Assembly: GCA_007135505.1 (NCBI GenBank)
Contig: SLIS01000425.1
Coordinates: 1 to 5,855 of the forward strand
Direction: 5' to 3'
Length of the DNA: 5,855 nucleotides
From: Halovivax sp.
Lineage (GTDB): Archaea; Halobacteriota; Halobacteria; Halobacteriales; Natrialbaceae
Shown one piece after another: positions 1 through 5,609 of this stretch; positions within the stretch are counted from its first letter, which is position 1; each line of letters begins with the position of its first letter. The notes under the pieces were generated by a model, which made no database searches, was not told the origin of the DNA, and worked only from the letters and a program-made list of their open reading frames with translations. The position numbers and the translations under genes were made by a program.

Positions 1-1980
1 GACGAGACGCCATCGGCGCACTCGCTTGCGGGGAGCGTCGCGGCGGCTGCGGACAACGAAACCGTCCGACACCAGCATCCCGACGAGTACGACGAAGCGG
101 GTGACAGCGAGGGCCTCGCCGACTGGTTCGAGCGCCAGCTCGGAGAGCGCCTCGGCCAGAGTTCCGTTCACCTGAGTCAGGGCGAGTACGAGCAGGCGAG
201 TCAGTACGTCGACGAGGAGTTCGAGGAGCTGCTCGCCGAGTACGTCGACGTCGCCGGGGAGACCGACCGGGACGGGCGCGCCGAGGAGTTCGAACGCGCC
301 GGCGAGGAACACCGCGAGGCGGCCAACGCAACGGAGTCGTTCGAGGACACCTACGAGGAGTACGAGGCGGCCCGCGAAGCCGGCGACGACGAACGGGCGC
401 GCGAACTCGCCCGCGAACTCGCGGCGCTGGCCGAGCAGCTCGACGACTCGAGCACGGCGCTTCGCACCCACTACGAGGCGCTCGAAGCGGACACTGGCGA
501 GGACTTCAGCGACCCGATCGACGCGATCGACGAGACGAACGAAAGCGTCCAGAATCGCCAGACGACGATCCGATCGGAGCTGTTCGACGAGACACAGCTC
601 AGTGTGACCAGCGACGACCAAGCGATCTCCGTTCTCGATCCGCTGACGGCGACGGGCCAGCTCACGACGGCCGACGGTGAGCCCGTCGCGAACGAACCGA
701 TTCGACTCGGTATCGGCGGCCAGTCGATCGAAACCCAGACCGACGGCGACGGGACGTTCGAGTTCGACTATCGGCCGATCTCCGTGTCGGCCGACGCGGC
801 GACCCTCACCGTCGAGTACGTCCCCGAGGACGCGTCGCCGTACCTCGGCAGTGAGACGACCGTCCCCGTCTCGATCGAGCCGGTCGAGCCGACGCTCGAC
901 GCGACCGCGAGTGACGAGTCGGTCGCGTTCGGCGAGTCGTTCCAGGTGTCAGCCACGCTAGCGGCAGGGGACGTCAGTCTCGAGGACGTCCCGCTTCAGG
1001 TCGCCATCGACGGGACGACCGTCGACACGATCGAGACCGATTCGAACGGGACGGTCGAGGCGTCGGTCCCGGTGCCGGCTGACGTCGAGGCGGGCGAGGC
1101 GACGGTTCGGGTCTCGCTCCCGTTCGAGGATCGAGCGCTCGAAGCGGCCGCGGCCACGGCGCCGGTGACGATCGAGGAGTCGCCGTCGGCGCTCTCGCTC
1201 GAGGCCACGCACGTCGGCGACGGGCAACTCGCCGTCGAGGGTGAACTCACGGCGAACGAAACGGGCGTCGGCGATCAGGCGATCGACATCCGCATCGACG
1301 GGACGACCGCCGGGACGCTCGAGACGGCCGACAACGGGACCTTCTCGGGTACCTTCGAGTTCCCCGACGACGGGTCGGACGTGACGGTCGAGGGCTCGTT
1401 CGACGGGACCGGGACCAGCCTCGCGGCCAGCGAGGCCGCGACGACGCTCGAGTTCGGTGGGACGGGAGCCGGCCTCGCCGCACCGGGCGTGGTGACGTGG
1501 TGGGCCGCCGGCGTGCTCGCCGTCGTCGCCGTCGCGATCGCGCTGGCGTGGTGGTACGACCGACGGCGGCGGACCGGCGCCGCCGCCCCGGAGCCGGTCG
1601 AGTCGGACCCGAGCGCCGACCCGGAGCCGGACGCGAGAGCGGGCGGTCCCGAGCCGATCGTCACGCAGGCGGTCCTGGACGACGCCGAGTCGACGCTGGC
1701 GGCCGGCCGTCCCGGACCGGCGATCGAACGCGCCTACCGCGCCGTTCGGGCGGAACTCGGGCACCGACACGCTGCGCCGACGGGCTTCACCCACTGGGAG
1801 TTCCTCGAGTACTACCGCGACCGCGCCGACGGCGACGAGGCGCTCCGGACGATCACCGAGGGCTACGAGCGGGCGACGTTCGATCCCGCGCCAGTCGACG
1901 CGGAGACGGCCCGGACCGTCCTCGAGGAGTCGCGAGCCATCTGGGACGAGTCGACATCGGAGGCCACTGGCGACGACTGA
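1..1980 (+). CDS. Membrane-anchored surface protein with Ig-like modules and a DUF4129-like cytoplasmic tail (5' end missing)
   Basis: The frame is open from base 1 to the TGA at 1978-1980 (659 codons), so the true start lies upstream; the GTG at 604 is only an internal valine. Residues about 40-165 are Glu/Ala/Arg-rich and should be helical or coiled coil. Three beta modules follow at about 213-295 (transthyretin-like, with ADGEPVANEPI), 297-392 and 397-485, each with a DG-T turn. One membrane segment spans about 497-519 and ends in RRRR (521-524), which predicts N-outside, C-inside topology. A Pro/Asp/Glu linker leads to a DUF4129-like tail (about 555-650; key stretch GFTHWEFLEYY, then YERATFDPAPV). 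Six N-x-S/T sequons lie in the outer part (for example N19, N109, N180). DUF4129 tails often accompany transglutaminase, DUF58 and MoxR-type genes, so such genes may lie upstream. The function is unknown; a role in surface assembly or sensing is inference. Confidence 0.85.
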   Translation, partial: DETPSAHSLAGSVAAAADNETVRHQHPDEYDEAGDSEGLADWFERQLGERLGQSSVHLSQGEYEQASQYVDEEFEELLAEYVDVAGETDRDGRAEEFERAGEEHREAANATESFEDTYEEYEAAREAGDDERARELARELAALAEQLDDSSTALRTHYEALEADTGEDFSDPIDAIDETNESVQNRQTTIRSELFDETQLSVTSDDQAISVLDPLTATGQLTTADGEPVANEPIRLGIGGQSIETQTDGDGTFEFDYRPISVSADAATLTVEYVPEDASPYLGSETTVPVSIEPVEPTLDATASDESVAFGESFQVSATLAAGDVSLEDVPLQVAIDGTTVDTIETDSNGTVEASVPVPADVEAGEATVRVSLPFEDRALEAAAATAPVTIEESPSALSLEATHVGDGQLAVEGELTANETGVGDQAIDIRIDGTTAGTLETADNGTFSGTFEFPDDGSDVTVEGSFDGTGTSLAASEAATTLEFGGTGAGLAAPGVVTWWAAGVLAVVAVAIALAWWYDRRRRTGAAAPEPVESDPSADPEPDARAGGPEPIVTQAVLDDAESTLAAGRPGPAIERAYRAVRAELGHRHAAPTGFTHWEFLEYYRDRADGDEALRTITEGYERATFDPAPVDAETARTVLEESRAIWDESTSEATGDD

Positions 1981-2009
1981 GGCGACAGTCGGGCGGGTCG
2001 ACTCTCGGA

Positions 2010-2054
2010 CGACACCGAGACGAACCGAACGGACGGTGTCGCGGACGCGAAAAA
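2010..2054. terminator. Hairpin and T-run between convergent genes
   Basis: An 8-bp perfect inverted repeat (CGACACCG at 2010-2017, CGGTGTCG at 2034-2041, 16-base loop) lies in the 79-base gap between the + strand surface protein and the - strand methyltransferase. Five A bases at 2050-2054 read as TTTTT on the minus strand, just after the methyltransferase stop. Archaeal termination mainly uses U-rich runs, so the T-run is the likely stop for the methyltransferase operon. The hairpin could serve the other direction, but it has no T-run on the + strand. Confidence 0.45.
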
Positions 2055-2059
2055 GGACG

Positions 2060-2830
2060 TTACCGCTTTCGAGCGGCGAGCGAGATGCTCTTGACGCCGT
2101 ACGCGTGGCAGGCGTTCTGGGCCCGGTCAGAGGTGAACTCGTAGGCCGGGTTCTCCCGCACCTCGAGGAGTTCGAAGCCGGGCGTCTCGATGAGGTCCGT
2201 GTAGTCGTCGACCTGCTCGGCGCCGCCGATACAGGCCGCCCACAGGTCCGCGTCGGCTTTGATACCCTCGGACAGTCGCCGCTCGCTGGTGATGTCCGAG
2301 AGGGCCAGTCGCCCCTCGGGTGCGAGAACCCGGCTCACCTCCTCGAAGACGCGATCCTTCTCGGCCGAGAGGTTGATCACGCCGTTCGAGACGACGGCGT
2401 CGAACGACCCGTCCGGAAACGGCAGGTCCTCGACGTAGCCCCGCTCGAACGAGACGGTCTCGAAGCCCGCCTCGTCCCGGAGGCGTCGCGCCTTCGCCAG
2501 TTGCTCGTCGGTCATGTCCAGGCCGACGACGCGTCCGGTCGCGCCGACGTGGCCCGCGGCGACGAAGGCGTCCGTCCCCGAGCCGCTTCCCAGGTCGAGG
2601 ACGCGGTCGCCCGCCCGCAGGTCGGCGAGGTCGAAGTGATAGCCGACGCCGGCGAAGGAGTCGATCGCCTCCCGGGGGACGCGATCGAGGTCCGCCGGCG
2701 GGTAGCCGAGCCGTTCGGCCAGCGGCCGGCCCATCTCGAAGTGAAACGCCTCGTCGGGGTGGCGGGCGACGTCCCGGTAGACCGCCTTGACCTGGCTCTC
2801 GAGCCGGTCGACGTCGAGTGAGTTGGCCAT
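2060..2830 (-). CDS. ArsM-like class I SAM-dependent methyltransferase lacking the conserved arsenic-site Cys
   Basis: This is a 256-aa protein of the UbiE/ArsM-type methyltransferase group. The SAM-binding motif I is VLDLGSGSGT at 77-86, the motif II acidic residue is D105 (VVGLDMT), and PDGSFDAVVSN at 139-149 is the motif IV/V region. The stretch SNGVINLS (148-155) and WAACIGGA (197-204) match the ArsM layout, but ArsM has Cys in the first (SNC), where this protein has Gly150. Only C200 and C241 are present. Arsenite methylation is therefore doubtful and the substrate is unknown. The ATG at 2830 was chosen because GAGGGGG (2837-2843) sits 6 bases upstream as a Shine-Dalgarno sequence and family-like sequence begins there. 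The same frame is open back to 3427, but that part runs antisense-frame through OsmC. The start is 11 bases after the OsmC stop, which indicates an operon. It ends ARKR with TAA. Confidence 0.85.
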   Translation of the reverse strand: MANSLDVDRLESQVKAVYRDVARHPDEAFHFEMGRPLAERLGYPPADLDRVPREAIDSFAGVGYHFDLADLRAGDRVLDLGSGSGTDAFVAAGHVGATGRVVGLDMTDEQLAKARRLRDEAGFETVSFERGYVEDLPFPDGSFDAVVSNGVINLSAEKDRVFEEVSRVLAPEGRLALSDITSERRLSEGIKADADLWAACIGGAEQVDDYTDLIETPGFELLEVRENPAYEFTSDRAQNACHAYGVKSISLAARKR

Positions 2831-2841
2831 GCGTTGCCCCC

Positions 2842-3405
2842 TCAGTCGACCACCAGGTCGGTTTCGAGCCGGACGGTGTTCGCGATGACGTCCATCAGCG
2901 GCGAGGTGGATTCGACCCGCTCGCGGAGGGCGTCGAGTTCGTCCGCCGAGGCGTCCGCGTCCATGCGAACCGTGCAGTGGACCCGGTCGAAGCCGGGGCG
3001 GACGTCCTCGCCGATGCCGAGGAAGCCGCGCAGGTCGAAGTCGCCCGCAAGCTCGAAGCGGAGATCCGCGAGTTCGATGCCCATCGCGGCGGCGTTGGCC
3101 GCATAGCCGACGCTCAGACAGGATCCGAGGGCCGCGAGGAGCAGTTCCACCGCGTTCGGTGCGGTGCGTTCGCCGAGGATCTCCTCGGGTTCGTCGCCCT
3201 CGATGGTGAACTCGCGCGTCTCGACCGTCTCGCCCGCCTGGTCGAACGCGTCGATCGTCGTGACGCTCTTCAAGGCGTCCGTCCACGCCGTCTCCGCCCG
3301 GAACGTGAACGTGCCGACGTCGGCGTCGTCGCCGATCGTCTCGACGGCGCCCTCCAGCGCGGGGACGTCGACGCCGTTTACTACTGGGTGGTCTGCTGTT
3401 GCCAT
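2842..3405 (-). CDS. OsmC family protein, single-active-Cys type
   Basis: This 187-aa protein is slightly longer than typical OsmC/Ohr proteins (about 140 aa), with an acidic N-terminal extension. The family core is clear: ERTAPNAVELLLAALGSCLS (79-98) carries the nucleophilic Cys (C96) at the start of the central helix, with E87 nearby, and PLMDVIANTV (169-178) is the C-terminal conserved segment. In OsmC/Ohr peroxidases the second Cys precedes that Pro; here the residue is Ser168. The only other Cys is C144 (RVHC), at an unusual place. A normal two-Cys peroxidase cycle is therefore unlikely unless C144 substitutes. The family reduces organic hydroperoxides using thiols; the substrate here is unknown. 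GGAGAG at 3415-3420 is a good Shine-Dalgarno sequence for the ATG at 3405. It is the first gene of a tight pair with the methyltransferase. Confidence 0.88.
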   Translation of the reverse strand: MATADHPVVNGVDVPALEGAVETIGDDADVGTFTFRAETAWTDALKSVTTIDAFDQAGETVETREFTIEGDEPEEILGERTAPNAVELLLAALGSCLSVGYAANAAAMGIELADLRFELAGDFDLRGFLGIGEDVRPGFDRVHCTVRMDADASADELDALRERVESTSPLMDVIANTVRLETDLVVD

Positions 3406-3420
3406 GTGTCGTCTCTCTCC

Positions 3421-3480
3421 GATTCACGCCGGCGCGCTAGCGAGTCCCGCCGGTACCGTCCGGGAATCCGGCGATGAATC
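3421..3480 (-). promoter_or_regulatory. Structured 5' leader of the OsmC gene
   Basis: GATTCACGCCGG (3421-3432) pairs with CCGGCGATGAATC (3468-3480) over 12 base pairs with one bulged base (3474) and a 35-base loop. In the mRNA the 3' arm ends directly against the GGAG of the Shine-Dalgarno sequence (3417-3420). The loop holds two perfect 8-bp palindromes, CGCTAGCG (3435-3442) and CGGTACCG (3451-3458). Another, ACACGTGT, lies at 3483-3490. The pairing is directly visible; a role in translation control is inference. It does not match any riboswitch class I know. Confidence 0.45.
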
Positions 3481-3498
3481 ACACACGTGTAGGTCGCC

Positions 3499-3523
3499 AA
3501 CGTTAATAAACGTTCATTATATT
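3499..3523 (-). promoter_or_regulatory. OsmC operon promoter with overlapping palindromic operator
   Basis: On the minus strand AATATAATG (3515-3523) is a TATA-like box in otherwise GC-rich DNA. It predicts a transcript start near 3490 and a leader of about 85 bases. Overlapping it is a near-perfect 16-base palindrome at 3504-3519 (TAATAAACGTTCATTA, 7 of 8 pairs match). Its core AACGTT occurs a second time at 3499-3504, exactly 10 bases (one helical turn) away. This arrangement fits a dimeric repressor or activator site. The binding protein is unknown. Confidence 0.55.
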
Positions 3524-3706
3524 CTCGACGGGTCGACAGTCGGTGCGTGCTGACGTCTCCGGCGGACGAACGCGGTTCGTGTCGGTGCCTTCGGTGACGA
3601 ACCGCGTGTCCGTGCCTTCGGTGACGAACCGCGTGTCCGTGTCTTCGGTAGGAACGCGGTGCGTGTCGGCGTCGCATCCATCACTCGCCACCGGTGTGAC
3701 CGTCAC
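3503..3706 (-). CDS. Possible 67-aa protein with 9-10 residue repeats (doubtful)
   Basis: This ORF starts at GTG (3704-3706) that overlaps the TGA of the upstream 66-aa gene as GTGA, a common coupling arrangement. It ends at TAA (3503-3505), inside the OsmC promoter. It contains four units of the form DTxR-V-x-TE-x-T at about residues 14-51 (two are DTRFVTEGT); the outer units are 10 residues, the inner two are 9. All unit lengths are multiples of three. Composition is acidic and Thr-rich. Against it, there is no recognisable family, no ATG, and the + strand and another minus frame are also open across the repeats. It may be a noncoding minisatellite. Confidence 0.25.
   Translation of the reverse strand: MTVTPVASDGCDADTHRVPTEDTDTRFVTEGTDTRFVTEGTDTNRVRPPETSARTDCRPVENIMNVY
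3579..3659. repeat. 27-bp tandem repeat, three copies plus degenerate flanks
   Basis: Units lie at 3579-3605, 3606-3632 and 3633-3659. The first two differ at one base (GTGTCGG versus GTGTCCG); the third is diverged at its end. Partial copies flank the block: GAACGCGGTTC before it and GCGTGTCGGCGTCGC after it. ACGCGGTTCGT (3570-3580) and ACGAACCGCGT (3597-3607) form an 11-bp perfect inverted repeat with a 16-base loop, so the block can also fold. Units are contiguous without spacers, which rules out CRISPR. Confidence 0.85.
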
Positions 3707-3903
3707 TCGTCTCCGTCGTCGAGGTGTCTGGCCAGTTCGACGACCTGCACCTCCCAGTCGTGCGTCGAGCCGCGGGTTCGAAACTCCCAGGCGCCGCGGA
3801 CGTCGACGTCGGCTTCGATGGCCGTCTCGACCGCTGCCGCGAGGACGGCCTCGAACTCCTCCTCGCTGGTAATCGTCACGTCGCGGAGTAAATCGCGTGT
3901 CAT
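3703..3903 (-). CDS. Small hypothetical protein, 66 aa
   Basis: The protein is acidic. Residues 13-31 (SEEEFEAVLAAAVETAIEA) predict one amphipathic helix. They are followed by a strand-turn-strand with a Trp pair (GAWEFRTRG at 37-45, HDWEVQVVELA at 48-58), giving a small alpha/beta fold. The WEFR...DWEV pattern looks like a conserved haloarchaeal small protein, but I cannot name a family. I chose the ATG at 3903; the frame extends to an ATG at 3948, but the extra 15 residues (with GFGSRICGP) look unlike the rest. No clear Shine-Dalgarno sequence or TATA box precedes either start. It is divergent from the Bat-type gene and on the same strand as OsmC, 297 bases upstream of it. Confidence 0.6.
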   Translation of the reverse strand: MTRDLLRDVTITSEEEFEAVLAAAVETAIEADVDVRGAWEFRTRGSTHDWEVQVVELARHLDDGDE

Positions 3904-4142
3904 AGTACGTGGGCCGCAGATCCTCGACCCGAAGCCACGGATGGCCACGGCCGCGCGTGGAGCGTCACGGCCGCGTCCGACCGGAGGGTTACACTTCCCT
4001 CAGGGAGTTCGGTCCGATTTACGTCGAGGCGTGCGTGGATCATAACCTACCGTTTTGCATGGTACACCATGTATGTTCTCTCGGCGTTGGTACACCATGC
4101 CTCCAATATTTACCTGTCTCGGCCTCCAGACTGGACCAAGGA
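3904..4142. other. Divergent intergenic region between the 66-aa gene and the Bat-type regulator
   Basis: These 239 bases hold no convincing gene. The left half is GC-rich, with a TCCCT-C-AGGGA inverted repeat at 3996-4006. The right half (from about 4040) is AT-rich and carries the regulator promoter. The + frame is open from 3909 into the regulator, but it reads through the TATA box and operator-like repeats, so it is not taken as coding. Confidence 0.6.
4058..4112 (+). promoter_or_regulatory. Promoter and repeated operator-like sites of the Bat-type regulator
   Basis: AATATTTA at 4105-4112 is a TATA-like box ending about 30 bases before the ATG at 4143, so the transcript is probably leaderless or nearly so. 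Upstream lies a 12-base direct repeat, TGGTACACCATG, at 4060-4071 and 4088-4099 (28 bases apart). The first copy extends to a palindrome CATGGT-AC-ACCATG (4058-4071). The second copy sits just upstream of the TATA box, where BRE recognition occurs. The same ACCAT motif recurs upstream of the next gene. Confidence 0.6.
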
Positions 4143-4829
4143 ATGGCCGTCATCGCGCACCTCCGGGTCCCGGCCGACGCGTTCGAACTCGGTCGGATCC
4201 TCGAGTTGGAAGGCGGCGGGACGATCGAACTCGAGAACATGGTCCCCCTCGGCGAGCGAGCGGTCCCGTTCTTCTCGGTGAGTGAACGGGTCCAGCAATC
4301 GTTCGAGGGGAAGGTCTCGAACCACCCGTCGGTCAGCCGCATCGTTGAGGTGACCAACCACGCCGGCGAACGACTCTACTCGCTGGATTGGGACGTCTCG
4401 CAGGACATCTTCTTCCAGGGGATCGTCGATCTGAACGGGCAGTTGCTGAGCGCCACGGGCACGGCCTCGACGTGGGAGTTCGAGATCCGGTTTCCCACCC
4501 ACGAGACGTTGAGCGAGTTCCAGGAGTACTGCTCGAACGCCCACGTCTCCCTCGAGGTCGGCCGCATTTACAATCCGGTCCGCCCGGGAGCGGGCATGTG
4601 GTACGGCGTGACGGGGCCACAGCGCGAGACGCTAATGCGCGCGGTCGAGGGCGGCTACTACGCGATCCCGCGCCAAATGTCCACGCAGGAACTCGCCAAT
4701 GACCTCGACATCTCCGATCAGGCCGTTACGGAACGGCTGCGCCGCGCCATCGCGACGCTCACCGAAAACACGCTCATCGCGATGGCGGACGATCGAGAAG
4801 CGGAGTTTCGGCCCGCCCAGGAGCCCTGA
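4143..4829 (+). CDS. Bat-type HTH-10 transcriptional regulator (bacterio-opsin activator family)
   Basis: This 228-aa protein has the two-part layout of short haloarchaeal Bat-like regulators. The N-terminal part (about 1-150) begins MAVIAHLRVPADAFELGRIL, has VPFFSV at 41-46, and fits the Bat-associated sensor-like domain. The C-terminal HTH-10 domain (about 157-212) has GPQRETL, GGYYAIPR (170-177), STQELANDLDISDQAVTERL (180-199) and LRRAIATL. Longer family members carry PAS or GAF domains; none is present here, and no receiver domain either. It should act as a cytoplasmic DNA-binding activator. The signal and targets cannot be read from the sequence. The start at ATG 4143 is supported by the family N-terminus and by the TATA box about 30 bases upstream. 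The repeated sites in its own promoter suggest autoregulation (inference). Confidence 0.92.
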   Translation: MAVIAHLRVPADAFELGRILELEGGGTIELENMVPLGERAVPFFSVSERVQQSFEGKVSNHPSVSRIVEVTNHAGERLYSLDWDVSQDIFFQGIVDLNGQLLSATGTASTWEFEIRFPTHETLSEFQEYCSNAHVSLEVGRIYNPVRPGAGMWYGVTGPQRETLMRAVEGGYYAIPRQMSTQELANDLDISDQAVTERLRRAIATLTENTLIAMADDREAEFRPAQEP

Positions 4830-4880
4830 GCGGGATACGAGTTCGTCGGTCGGCCGCCTCGACGCTCCCGCGTTGAAAGT

Positions 4881-4949
4881 CACCATGCATCTCGTGTGGC
4901 ATGTTACCATATAATATCCCTCATCCACCATGCAGTACCCGGAAGAGGG
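4881..4949 (+). promoter_or_regulatory. Promoter region of the DUF7344-type gene with ACCAT motifs
   Basis: ATATAATAT at 4909-4917 is a strong TATA-like box in an AT-rich patch, predicting a start near 4940. Directly upstream, TGGCATGTTACCAT (4897-4910) resembles the TGGTACACCATG sites of the preceding promoter. CACCATGCA occurs on both sides, at 4881-4889 and 4926-4934. GGAAGAGGG at 4941-4949 looks like a Shine-Dalgarno sequence, but it is placed for an ATG at 4954 rather than for the gene start at 4975. Confidence 0.55.
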
Positions 4950-4974
4950 TAGAATGCGTCATTAGTGCTGTCCA

Positions 4975-5256
4975 ATGGGGTTCGATCGCATTGCCGAGGC
5001 ACTCAGCCATCGCACGCGGCGACACGTACTCGCGGCGCTGCTAGATCACAATCTGCAATCAGCGCACATCCGAACGCGCGAGGCGCACGGCGTCCAGCTG
5101 CAACACAACCACCTCCCGAAACTCGCGGCCATGGACTACATCGAGTGGGATCGCGACGACGGTTCGATCGTGAAAGGGCCGGCGTGGCACGAGATCGAAC
5201 CCGTCCTCCGGATGCTCGACGATAACGCGGAACGCGTTCCCGACGACACCTTCTGA
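4975..5256 (+). CDS. DUF7344-type winged-helix protein (haloarchaeal HTH)
   Basis: This 93-aa protein fits a small haloarchaeal winged-helix family related to ArsR-like regulators. IAEALSHRTRRHVLAALLDH (6-25) is the first-helix signature. VQLQHNHLPKLAAMDYIEWD (40-59) is the recognition helix and wing start, and SIVKGPAWHEIEPVLRML (64-81) closes the domain. No metal-binding Cys motif is visible. It has no membrane segment and should act in the cytoplasm on DNA. It follows the Bat-type gene by 145 bases with its own promoter, whose motif is shared with that gene, so it may be a target or partner of it. The ATG at 4975 lacks a near Shine-Dalgarno sequence. An in-frame ATG at 4954 is cut off by TAG (4963-4965). 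Confidence 0.8.
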   Translation: MGFDRIAEALSHRTRRHVLAALLDHNLQSAHIRTREAHGVQLQHNHLPKLAAMDYIEWDRDDGSIVKGPAWHEIEPVLRMLDDNAERVPDDTF

Positions 5257-5609
5257 GACGGCGCGCGTTCGAATCGGGTTCGGGACGACCGAGTGATCCT
5301 CCGGGAGACGCCGCTTCGGATTCCCCAGGACTGGCGGCCGTTTCGGGTGACACGAAGCCGCGGCCGGCAGGAGCCACCTCGACAGTACCCTGCCGGCGGA
5401 TCGATTCGACCGCTCGAACCCACGGGTACCGCGAGCCCCGCCTCACCTGGCGGACGACGTCCGATCGGACGGTCGCGTCGGCCCCATAGCGCAACATATT
5501 CCGTCAGCCCTGACTGTCGTGTACAAATTGTAGTATATAACTGAATGGCCAGTAGCCTAATGTGTCGGGTGAGCGTATCCGGAGCCATGTTGCCGGCCGG
5601 GGCGATACT
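5257..5609. other. Gene-free region with inverted repeats and the pilin-gene promoter
   Basis: No reading frame here looks real; those that are open give Arg/Pro-rich proteins unlike haloarchaeal ones. It holds a 9-bp perfect inverted repeat (GCCGGCAGG 5363-5371, CCTGCCGGC 5389-5397, 17-base loop) without a T-run. It also holds a perfect 14-base palindrome CGTCCGATCGGACG (5458-5471), then GTCAG-CC-CTGAC (5503-5514), and the promoter of the next gene. The 9-bp hairpin may mark a transcript end or a small RNA, but neither is shown. Confidence 0.5.
5522..5541 (+). promoter_or_regulatory. Promoter of the pilin-like gene with adjacent palindrome
   Basis: GTATATAA (5533-5540) is a TATA-like box about 70 bases before the ATG at 5610, predicting a leader of about 45 bases. 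TACAA-A-TTGTA (5522-5532), a perfect 5+5 inverted repeat, abuts its upstream side where a regulator would affect TFB/TBP binding. Confidence 0.5.

Noticed and set aside
958..1794. Long open frame (278 codons) on the minus strand inside the surface-protein gene
   Set aside because: Its translation is Arg/Gly-rich with no domain, while the + frame gives a coherent acidic protein with beta modules and a membrane span. It is a high-GC antisense shadow.
2060..2830. Calling the methyltransferase arsM
   Set aside because: The conserved Cys in the SNC motif is Gly here, and no arsenic-resistance gene (arsR, arsB, arsC or acr3 type) is visible in the window.
2831..3427. Extension of the methyltransferase frame upstream of 2830
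   Set aside because: The extra sequence is Arg-rich and runs through OsmC in another frame; the ATG at 2830 has an SD and the family-like N-terminus.
2036..3477. Long + strand frames over the methyltransferase and OsmC genes
   Set aside because: They are antisense to two genes with clear family motifs and show no motifs of their own.
3579..3659. CRISPR array
   Set aside because: The 27-bp units are directly adjacent with no unique spacers between them.
3909..4142. N-terminal extension of the Bat-type regulator
   Set aside because: It would be encoded by the promoter, TATA box and operator-like repeats, and the family start fits ATG 4143.
5267..5285. tRNA T-arm-like sequence GTTCGAATC
   Set aside because: No matching D-arm, anticodon arm or acceptor stem is seen around it, and the upstream part is the end of a coding gene.
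5293..5544. 83-codon + strand ORF in the gene-free stretch
   Set aside because: Arg/Pro-rich composition unlike haloarchaeal proteins, no recognisable domain, and it runs over several palindromes and close to the TATA box.
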